Shown piece after piece: positions 54,110 through 61,439 of a stretch of DNA of 64,000 nucleotides. This DNA comes from Bacteroidota bacterium. Lineage in GTDB: Bacteria > Bacteroidota > Bacteroidia > Chitinophagales > Saprospiraceae. The notes beneath the pieces are model-generated. The model did not search any database. It worked only from the letters and a program-made list of their open reading frames with translations, and was not told the origin of the DNA. Both the position numbers and the translations under genes were made by a program. The DNA lies in assembly GCA_016124585.1 (NCBI GenBank), contig WGNL01000019.1:270403-334402 (forward strand), in the 5' to 3' direction. Every line of letters starts with the position of its first letter. The first letter of the stretch is position 1.

Positions 54110-56290
54110 CTACAGTTTTATGAGTTTGAAGGATTGTATGTTATCTTCCCCAAATCGGAATGACAGAACATACAAACCTGATGGAATGTCTTCCTGCAAC
54201 TCAATTCTTAGGCTATGCTGGCCACTTTGCAAATCTCCAAAATCATTATGGAGGACAACCTTGCCAGTTAGGTCATTCATTTGGACGGCAATGGTTGCTT
54301 TGCTTGACATATCCAAATCAATATTGATGTAGTCTCCTGCTGGATTAGGGTAAACGGTCAATTGGCCGATGTCCATAATTTCGGTCGTGAAGGTCGAACC
54401 GCAAAGGCTTGCAGTATCAATCGGATTGCACAGGAAACTTACGCCCATTGCGGCGGTACTTGCGGCCATTATGTCTTTAGCGCCCAAAATGCCCTTTGCG
54501 TCAATTACCCTGAGCGTTGTGCCTGCATTCGATTCCCAAATCATAACCTTGGGCAAGGGCATGGCGTGGAGGTGGTTATGTCCATGCCCCATTTCATGGA
54601 GGGCAACGGTATAAAAATCATATTCGTTTGCTGCTGGAGAAGTCGTATGGTCAAAATGCCAGCCTCCAGTTACAGGTATGGGCAAAGTGTTCAGATTGTC
54701 CCTGATTGCAAAGTCAATGTCACCAGAATAAAAAATGGACTGAGTCGGCGGTACTGTTTGGCAGGCTATGATTGTAACCACCGTCTTTGCCGGGACACCT
54801 GCCCCAAAAACTGCTGCTGGCGCAACAAAGACTCTGTGAACCGAATCGAATGCGAATGAACCAGGATGGCTTACTACACCAAGTTCCCAATTGATGTCTG
54901 AATGTTTGTTCCAATCACAAAGCACCTGCTCGACTGTTGCTTTTGCGCCGGCGTTGTTTGCCATCGTGCTATCTGGCCGAAAAACATACTTATTTCCTCC
55001 TGTAACATCGCCCAAATGAACCCTTTGCTCTACCCCTGTACCATTACGTCTCGCCCTAACTGCATAGCAAACATCCAGCGGTTTAGGGCTTGGGCACATC
55101 ATGCCGCTGCTTGTCGTCACCCTGAAAATACCTGTGCCAGCAGGCGCTGGTGTTGACGGGACAATGACCTGAATCGTATCGTTCTTCCATTTCAGGATGT
55201 CCGCTGGCTGGGCTGCGGTAAATGACGCCCCTCCGTCGTCGGCGTTCGGGAACTCGACAAGATGCTTGACGGTGTCGAAGTTCATGCCGATGATGGTGAG
55301 CGTGTCGCCCGTCCCTGCCGTTACGATTGTATCCCTGAAACTTGTGATGGAACATACCAGCCCAGTCTCGATAGGGTCTGGTACAATGATGTCGGCGAAC
55401 GGCTTGCAGGTCAAAGATGCTCCGTCAAAGAAGTAAATCCTGCCATTCATCCTCAACTTGTCCATCGAAATGGAGCCGAGTGCGTTGAAGTCCTGCACTT
55501 CGAGGCTGACCCTCATGAATGTCTGGAACGATGTGGAAATGGGGATGCCATCCTCAGCCCCTGTAGTGGCAATACAGCCGCCGTTGACAAGCGCTTCTAA
55601 AATGTCCTCGTCCTCGTCCGTCAGTGTGATACTGTATTCGCTGGAATTGATTACGTCCCCCTTTGTCGCACCGACCCAGCCATTGGTAACGGCATCCGTC
55701 CCGAACACCTCGCTCGGGTATTGCAGGTAAAGCTCGCCCTTCCCGAAATTCAGCCCGCCAACGTTTGAACGGATGAGGACATCAAAACTCAGGTCGGGCA
55801 AATCAATGGTGATGTTGTCGAAACCGAACTCCACAATGGTATCGGTCATCAGGAAAGATTCGGACTGTTGAGGGAAGTCCCTCGTTTTCAGGGGTATGAA
55901 CCCGTCGTGTCCGACGAAACGGAGGAATTCCCCTGCCATAATCTCCCCTTCCGTTGTGTGGTGGAGGAAAAAATAGCCCTTTGCCCTGTCTGGCAACTCG
56001 ATGTTGTGCGACCATTGCTGGGCAATGTCGCCCACTTCACCCCCGTCCGTGACTATCTCGATTGTCCCGCTGTGTTCCCCTTTCAGGGTGGAGAACACCT
56101 TGATTTTGTTCGTGGTGAAAATCAGCCGCTGCGAGGGGTTCCAGAAGCTGCTTTTCTCAACCAGTTCGCCGAAGACCACAATCTCCGAGCTGTTTTTCAG
56201 CTCGGTGAATTTCTCTTGGTCGTGTATCTGACCGTGAAGGTTCAGGATAAGGGTGGAAACAAATCCGATGGTAAGTAAAACCGTTCTCAT
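54110..56290 (-). CDS. T9SS-exported metzincin-like metalloprotease with IPT/TIG domain (cassette C7)
   Basis: A 726-residue homologue of the C5 and C10 proteases. It has a signal peptide (MRTVLLTIGFVSTLILNLHG), the shared N-terminal module (IVVFGELVEKSS ... TDGGEVGD), a cohesin-like region and an IPT/TIG domain near residue 310. The zinc motif is H565-EMGH-GHNHL-H575 with Met downstream (KVMIWES). The T9SS sorting domain begins near 640 (LTVYPNPAGDY) and ends SFKLIKL. The 5' half is visibly more GC-rich than the 3' half. Confidence 0.86.
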   Translation of the reverse strand: MRTVLLTIGFVSTLILNLHGQIHDQEKFTELKNSSEIVVFGELVEKSSFWNPSQRLIFTTNKIKVFSTLKGEHSGTIEIVTDGGEVGDIAQQWSHNIELPDRAKGYFFLHHTTEGEIMAGEFLRFVGHDGFIPLKTRDFPQQSESFLMTDTIVEFGFDNITIDLPDLSFDVLIRSNVGGLNFGKGELYLQYPSEVFGTDAVTNGWVGATKGDVINSSEYSITLTDEDEDILEALVNGGCIATTGAEDGIPISTSFQTFMRVSLEVQDFNALGSISMDKLRMNGRIYFFDGASLTCKPFADIIVPDPIETGLVCSITSFRDTIVTAGTGDTLTIIGMNFDTVKHLVEFPNADDGGASFTAAQPADILKWKNDTIQVIVPSTPAPAGTGIFRVTTSSGMMCPSPKPLDVCYAVRARRNGTGVEQRVHLGDVTGGNKYVFRPDSTMANNAGAKATVEQVLCDWNKHSDINWELGVVSHPGSFAFDSVHRVFVAPAAVFGAGVPAKTVVTIIACQTVPPTQSIFYSGDIDFAIRDNLNTLPIPVTGGWHFDHTTSPAANEYDFYTVALHEMGHGHNHLHAMPLPKVMIWESNAGTTLRVIDAKGILGAKDIMAASTAAMGVSFLCNPIDTASLCGSTFTTEIMDIGQLTVYPNPAGDYINIDLDMSSKATIAVQMNDLTGKVVLHNDFGDLQSGQHSLRIELQEDIPSGLYVLSFRFGEDNIQSFKLIKL

Positions 56291-56366
56291 GTTCTTGAAG
56301 ATTTTATGGTTAAAAAAATGGTTTAATTGACGAGGTAGTTTTTGGTTTCTTTTTTTTTTATTGGTT

Positions 56367-56457
56367 GGGAGAACGGCTGGATATGCGCCTGTGCCGCCGT
56401 GCGTGGGCTTTGAGCGTGGGCTTTCGGCGGCATGGGCGTATATCCTTTGTTGTCGGC
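56367..56457 (-). other. attC-like site 8
   Basis: 91 bp. Plus strand: GGGAGAAC, GGCT, GGATATGCGCC / GGGCGTATATCC, inner TGCCGCCG / CGGCGGCA, TTT, GTTGTCGGC. Nearly identical to site 9 apart from its cores. The stop codon of the beta-barrel gene is 3 bases away. Confidence 0.87.
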
Positions 56458-56460
56458 GTT

Positions 56461-57153
56461 TTACTTCTTTTTTTTCTTTATAATTTTATTAATCTCTACT
56501 TGATAGCCAATGGAAATCTCGTAAGAATTATTCCGATATTCGGTATCTTTAAGGTTGGGGTCAAACACGGAAAATCCAAAACTCCTGATAGGCTTGATGC
56601 TCTTAAAAATACTGCCCTCAATAAATACTCCTTTTATGATTATTGCGCTTCCAATATCATATCCAATATCGAATTTACTATAATGCTCTGTGGTTTCCCC
56701 ACTTCCATCTCTACCATAATATCCAACCGCTTTAACCAAATAGTTGTAATTCAATCCACAGTGAATGTTCAAATATTTTATCGGTCTGAGGTTAAGGGAT
56801 GTTGAAAGGTGAAGATAGTTGAGTGAAAATTTAGTATATCCTACCCATCCAGGATCATTCTTTATGATTACGCCTCTTTTTTCATAGCCTATGCTCTGCT
56901 TGATGCCCAATTGTTTGATAGGGAAATATGAATAGAATGTTTTAACGATTGGGCTTTTGTGGTCAAATTCTTCAGAAAAATCATAAAACTTGACGCTTCC
57001 TTCCACTACATCAAACTTGGAATAACACTTTCCAAATTGAACACCGATGGCAGATTGCGCATGGCTTGAGTAAATAGATGCCAAAGTGGTAGTAATGAAG
57101 GTTAAGAAAACTAAAACCTGTTTAGAACGAGAAATACAGTTATTGAACTTCAT
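56461..57153 (-). CDS. Outer-membrane beta-barrel-like protein (cassette C8)
   Basis: A 230-residue protein from the ATG at 57153 (MKFNNCISRSKQVLVFLTF). After the export segment it shows alternating hydrophobic strands rich in Tyr, Gly and Asn and ends in a strand plus a Lys tail (YEISIGYQVEINKIIKKKKK). This fits a small PorT/OMP_b-brl-like barrel. It follows the M4 protease gene, with a strong hairpin in between (57182-57213). The stop lies 3 bases from site 8. Confidence 0.7.
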   Translation of the reverse strand: MKFNNCISRSKQVLVFLTFITTTLASIYSSHAQSAIGVQFGKCYSKFDVVEGSVKFYDFSEEFDHKSPIVKTFYSYFPIKQLGIKQSIGYEKRGVIIKNDPGWVGYTKFSLNYLHLSTSLNLRPIKYLNIHCGLNYNYLVKAVGYYGRDGSGETTEHYSKFDIGYDIGSAIIIKGVFIEGSIFKSIKPIRSFGFSVFDPNLKDTEYRNNSYEISIGYQVEINKIIKKKKK

Positions 57154-57181
57154 GGAAAATCTTATTTGAATTGAATAAAAA

Positions 57182-57213
57182 TGCGGCAAGGTTGGCATTA
57201 CAACCTTGCCGCA
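57182..57213 (-). terminator. Hairpin between cassette C8 genes
   Basis: A 13-bp perfect inverted repeat (TGCGGCAAGGTTG / CAACCTTGCCGCA) with a 6-base loop, 15 bases after the protease stop and about 30 before the barrel gene. Confidence 0.7.
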
Positions 57214-57228
57214 AATCAACCATTTGCT

Positions 57229-59526
57229 TTATTGTTTTATGAAGCAAATCTTGCCGACCTGTACCGTTTTATGCTGCCTATCCAGCACATGGAAGATGTA
57301 CATCCCCGTGTTCGGAAGGTTAAGCTGCCGTATGCTTCCGTCAAGTTTGCCACTGTCCACCTCACGGCCTGAAATATCATAGACTCTGAACTGATATTCA
57401 AGGCTTGTGTCGTAATTCCCAAACAGGAAAGGTTCGTTGCTATTGATAACAGCCTTAATGGCTTCTTGTGCCGCTGGTTGCTCAACTTGGGCATTTTGCC
57501 CGTCAAAATTCCCCACAATAAAGGCAGGTGGGTTCCCACCACATGGATTGGATGGGTCGTCGCCGTCACAATCCTTAATGGTGATTGTGATATTCCTGTA
57601 TTTCTGGAATACGTTGTTTGTGTCGTATTCCTTCAGGAGTATGTTGTAGTAGCGGGGGAAATTCGGCATTGAAGTGTACGAATAAATCCGAAGATGCGTG
57701 CCGATATAGTTCTGGGGCGCTGACTCGCCTATGGCATGCCAGCCAAAGGGGAATATCCATTTATAGGTATATCCGGGTAGGGTATTGGTGACCAAAAGGT
57801 CAACGTTGCCACCTTGTGTGCCTAAATATTCCTCGCAATAAACCGTGGCACCCAAAAACCTCAGCTTGCAGCGGTCGGGGATACCAACATTGACAGCATA
57901 CCAAGCAATGGTGACGGCTTCCGCAACATCAGAGCACTCGCCATAAATTTCCTCTGCGGCCATAAGGGTGGCCGACCTTGCTTTGTCATAGTTTGTGCTC
58001 CCGTCCATGTAATTGATGGCAGTAAGTACCAGTTTTGCTGCCAAATTCTTGTCCATGCCGGGGGTGTAGTAGGTGCCTCCATTGTAAGAATATGGGCCTC
58101 CACCATCCACAAGGATGGTGAACCACCGTTCCATTGGGCCGGCTATTTTATGCTCGTCATCATCACTCCCTATGGCCGTGAAATAGTTTGGGAATACTGG
58201 ATTGGCCATATTCCTTACATTCAAACCATTTAGCCCACCTACTAACCAATCATCAAGGCCGCCAGGGCTATTTCTTTCAGCATGTTCTCCAAAAATATCA
58301 CAGATGGCTTCCTCTATGCCGCTCGGTTCACCAGCAGAATTGAATGCTTTACCAGCTATGGCAAGGTGCATGTGCGTGATTTCATGACCTGCTGCATCAA
58401 GTAATGCGGTAGATTTTCCATTAATACTCCCAAAGGCCACAGCTTCTTGGGTGGTCCCATCGGCTAGGGTGAATCTATTATAACTAGCAGTTTCATAATC
58501 CTTGAGGTTGGCTGCAACATATAGGTTACCGGGGAAATTCAAACCAAATGGCTTTAGGACATTCCTCGCCTCCGTCACCACATAATGTGCTTGATAGACC
58601 TCTTTTGGATGCCCATCTGAGCCGGTTGTTGGCCATTCGGCAAGTGATTCAGGAATGCTTTCTTCGAGGTCTGAAGCAAAGTTGTTATTGGTGTTATCTA
58701 TATAGCCAGCCTCGTTCACTGCACTTTTATCAAAAGTGATTATAGAATAATCAATAGTTTTGAGGTACCGAAGTGTGCCAACGAAATTCAGTTGGTCGTT
58801 CAGGATAACATTGCCATAATTAACGGTAGGTGCTTGTATCTCATGGCTATGTAAAACATCCTCACGATAATACGTGCCGTTGCTTGCCTTCACGTATGCC
58901 GTTTTACTCCTTCCACCCTTTAAGTAGCTGAGTTTCCAAGCCAAGATATAATTACAAGACTCTGTCAGGTCTTGGTCAATTACCAATTGAACCTTGTTTT
59001 CCGGAATGGAAACGGTAGTTCCAAATTCATGGTTCTGAACGGCAATGATGGCTTGCTGCTTGGTAGTGCCCGGTGTGAGGCCGATGTTTACGTCTTCCAA
59101 GATAAAAGCGTTGAGGAAGAAGGTCACGCAGCCGATATAGCCCTGTATGTATCCCCCGCCCTCAACAAGAATCCCATTGTAGTATTGTTGGGCCGTTACG
59201 AAAGTGATGTTCTCGTCATTAGGTGACACTGCTTCACTTGTCACCACAAACGAGTTCGGCGCTGACATCCCCAGCAAGGGCCGGACTGTCTCCAAATCAG
59301 GGGAGTTCTGCATCTTCTCCATGTTGAACTTGATGAAGCCGTTGCCCTCAATTGACTTCACCCAATCTTGCAGCGCAGTGTTCTGAGGGTCTTTGATGGT
59401 TTTGTTGAGCTTGGTGCATTCCTGCACGTTCAGCCTCGTCCTGCCTTGGAGGACGGTTTGGCTTTGTAGGGAACTTGCACAAAGTGCAATCAGTGCGAAA
59501 ATTGCCAGAATCTTGAGATTTTTCAT
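57229..59526 (-). CDS. T9SS-exported M4 (thermolysin-type) metalloprotease (cassette C8)
   Basis: A 765-residue protein from the ATG at 59526 (MKNLKILAIFALIALCASS). The longer open frame upstream runs through attC site 9 and is spurious. It has an N-terminal FTP-like propeptide region (about 30-220) and an M4 domain with HEITH (AAGHEITHMHLAI) and the third ligand in GIEEAICDIFGEH about 25 residues later. A beta-rich domain with PKD-like features and a C-terminal T9SS sorting domain (YQFRVYDISGREVDSG ... GKICFIKQ) follow. The protease is probably secreted and self-processed. It is followed by a beta-barrel-like gene. Confidence 0.88.
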   Translation of the reverse strand: MKNLKILAIFALIALCASSLQSQTVLQGRTRLNVQECTKLNKTIKDPQNTALQDWVKSIEGNGFIKFNMEKMQNSPDLETVRPLLGMSAPNSFVVTSEAVSPNDENITFVTAQQYYNGILVEGGGYIQGYIGCVTFFLNAFILEDVNIGLTPGTTKQQAIIAVQNHEFGTTVSIPENKVQLVIDQDLTESCNYILAWKLSYLKGGRSKTAYVKASNGTYYREDVLHSHEIQAPTVNYGNVILNDQLNFVGTLRYLKTIDYSIITFDKSAVNEAGYIDNTNNNFASDLEESIPESLAEWPTTGSDGHPKEVYQAHYVVTEARNVLKPFGLNFPGNLYVAANLKDYETASYNRFTLADGTTQEAVAFGSINGKSTALLDAAGHEITHMHLAIAGKAFNSAGEPSGIEEAICDIFGEHAERNSPGGLDDWLVGGLNGLNVRNMANPVFPNYFTAIGSDDDEHKIAGPMERWFTILVDGGGPYSYNGGTYYTPGMDKNLAAKLVLTAINYMDGSTNYDKARSATLMAAEEIYGECSDVAEAVTIAWYAVNVGIPDRCKLRFLGATVYCEEYLGTQGGNVDLLVTNTLPGYTYKWIFPFGWHAIGESAPQNYIGTHLRIYSYTSMPNFPRYYNILLKEYDTNNVFQKYRNITITIKDCDGDDPSNPCGGNPPAFIVGNFDGQNAQVEQPAAQEAIKAVINSNEPFLFGNYDTSLEYQFRVYDISGREVDSGKLDGSIRQLNLPNTGMYIFHVLDRQHKTVQVGKICFIKQ

Positions 59527-59711
59527 GGCTCGTGATGGTTTTTCCTCCATTGCAGAATTGCTAAGGAAGTTGGAGAACACTCCCAAAGGTAGGAAAATAG
59601 AAAGGAACACGGGTCTCAAAGGCTTAATCCTTGGTTTTGAAAACGGGTGTCTGCTCAATATTTTGCTTCCTATTTCTTGATATTTCATTGTTATATTTTT
59701 TATTTCTGGTT

Positions 59712-59803
59712 GCCGACAACGGTTGGATATGCGCCTGTGCCGCCGTGCGTTGGCTTTGAGCGTTGGCTTTCGGCGGCATGGGCGTATATCCTTTGTTCTC
59801 AGC
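59712..59803 (-). other. attC-like site 9
   Basis: 92 bp. Plus strand: GCCGACAAC, GGTT, GGATATGCGCC / GGGCGTATATCC, inner TGCCGCCG / CGGCGGCA, TTT, GTTCTCAGC. Right core pairs with site 10 over 10 bases. Confidence 0.87.
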
Positions 59804-59807
59804 ATTT

Positions 59808-60887
59808 TTATTTACTTTCGAGGTTACCCGTTTTCATTTCGTGTTCAATAGTTTGAAGGTCTCCAAGGTCTAATTTTCTTAATTCTGCTTGTTGAGTAAC
59901 TGCTCTCAAAAACAATTCGATTTTTTTATAAACATCTGCCTCGGCATCGTCCGATTCGGCAGACAATAAATTTTCAACGAGATTGAATAGAAATTTCCCT
60001 AAAAAAACAACTCCTATCAAAGTAATAAAAGGGGATAGCGCTGCAAAAAGGGTATATAAAGCCGCAATAGTTTCGCTTTTTTTATTTTTTGCTATTTCTT
60101 CTTGCAGTTGAAAATAAACATCAAGTTTTTCTTCCGATACCTTTTTATCCTTCTTTGTACTTTTATATTTCTTTTTTATTTTTATTTTATCCTGACTATC
60201 CAGTTCAATTACTTTCAACTCTTGTAACTCGTTTATTCCTTTAATTATTTTTGCGAACTTTTCAGGCATTGTTTTTATTGCTTTGTCAATCTTTTCATCA
60301 GGGGCTATTTCTACATTGGATACTTTCATGTAACTTAAAACTCCAAGTTTTATTAGGTGATACAGCACCTTTATATCTTCCTCGGACGCTTCGAGGGTTA
60401 TTTTCACACTTCCTTTCATTATATTCTTTATAATTACTGACTTCTTCTCTGAAAGTTGAGAAACAAGTTTTAGCAATGAAGCCAATTCTTTGACGGAAAA
60501 GCACTCTAAATCTTCGTCAATAGTTATCTCAATTGAACCTTTTTTGACACTTTGAGAATGTGTACTCTGTGAAAATTCATTAGGTTTGATTTCAATTTTT
60601 TCGTTGGATATTTTCTTTATTGAATTGATTTGGTCAAGAAGTGAAAATACAATCTGACTTATTTCTTGTGTAAATTCGCTTCTGCTTATCGTTCCCTTAT
60701 TTTTGTCTTTTTCAAGAATTCGGTACTTGCCAAGCGTAAAAACAAGTAGGTTTCGAGTTTCCTCATAATATTTGGGGTCAATAGTATTTGGTTTTTGGTC
60801 TAATGCTTCAATTAGTCGCTCTGCCGCAACTTCTGGGTTTCCATTTTTTATATCATGTTTTGCTTGCTCTAATACTTCAATTATCAT
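59808..60887 (-). CDS. EAD11-like N-terminal region with membrane domain (cassette C9)
   Basis: A 359-residue protein. Residues about 1-95 look like effector-associated domain 11: RNLLVFTLGKYRILEKDKNKGTISRSEF followed by a helix ending SLLDQINSI, the same R-x(n)-GTIS-x-x-E(F)-x(n)-LLD pattern. The centre (about 115-215) is a compact alpha/beta segment, then a Lys-rich coiled coil and a membrane segment near residues 290-310 (YTLFAALSPFITLIGVVFLGKFLFNLV). EAD modules act as adaptors in bacterial conflict systems of this phylum; here no effector is fused or adjacent in the cassette. Confidence 0.65.
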   Translation of the reverse strand: MIIEVLEQAKHDIKNGNPEVAAERLIEALDQKPNTIDPKYYEETRNLLVFTLGKYRILEKDKNKGTISRSEFTQEISQIVFSLLDQINSIKKISNEKIEIKPNEFSQSTHSQSVKKGSIEITIDEDLECFSVKELASLLKLVSQLSEKKSVIIKNIMKGSVKITLEASEEDIKVLYHLIKLGVLSYMKVSNVEIAPDEKIDKAIKTMPEKFAKIIKGINELQELKVIELDSQDKIKIKKKYKSTKKDKKVSEEKLDVYFQLQEEIAKNKKSETIAALYTLFAALSPFITLIGVVFLGKFLFNLVENLLSAESDDAEADVYKKIELFLRAVTQQAELRKLDLGDLQTIEHEMKTGNLESK

Positions 60888-60907
60888 TTATTTTTTGTTT
60901 TCTTTTT

Positions 60908-60975
60908 GCTGAGAACGGTTGCGCCCCCGCCGTGTGCCCGCATAGGGCGCATGGACGGGGGCGCATTGTTCGTGG
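60908..60975 (-). other. attC-like site 10
   Basis: 68 bp. Plus strand: GCTGAGAAC, GGTT, GCGCCCCCG / CGGGGGCGC, inner GTGCCC..GGGCGC, ATT, GTTCGTGG. Right core pairs with site 11 (GACCACGAAC). Confidence 0.85.
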
Positions 60976-61001
60976 TCGTTTCTTCTTTTATTTCTTTTTT
61001 C

Positions 61002-61436
61002 CTATTTAGTCGGACCGTATTCCATCATCAACAGTTGTGGCACACTGTCCACTCTGCTCCTCTCATCGAAGAAAATCTTCAATCTGACGCAACCATAGTT
61101 ATCCTTTCCGTCACACGTTCCGTACATATAGTAATCAAACCTGTCCGCTTCTTTTTTGGACGGCTCTCCGAACAGTTTGACTATTTGCTTTTTTGACAGA
61201 CCGAGCAAGCATGAGGGATTAGGGAACCTATAAGGAACTGGCAAATCTTCATCGTACAATGTTTTTTCTGTATTTTCAAAAAATCCATTGCTGTTCTTTT
61301 TCCAGCTCCTTTTTACATAATCGTAGTAAACCTTACAGTTCTTTCCTTCCCCATATGTTTTATTGGACATACCCGACTTACATGAGATAAGCCCGGCTAT
61401 CAATAAAGCAATCATTAACTGGTTTTTAATCGGCAT
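61002..61436 (-). CDS. Small lipoprotein, partner of metzincin-like protease (cassette C10)
   Basis: A 144-residue lipoprotein with lipobox AGLISC. It shares LLGLSKKQIVKLFGEPSK and the DRFDYYMYGTC region with the C7 partner. It starts 3 bases after the protease stop and is co-transcribed with it. Confidence 0.82.
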   Translation of the reverse strand: MPIKNQLMIALLIAGLISCKSGMSNKTYGEGKNCKVYYDYVKRSWKKNSNGFFENTEKTLYDEDLPVPYRFPNPSCLLGLSKKQIVKLFGEPSKKEADRFDYYMYGTCDGKDNYGCVRLKIFFDERSRVDSVPQLLMMEYGPTK

Positions 61437-61439
61437 GGC

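Noticed and set aside
59527..59805. A longer start for the M4 protease.
   Set aside because: The extension would translate through attC site 9; the internal ATG at 59526 gives a proper signal peptide.
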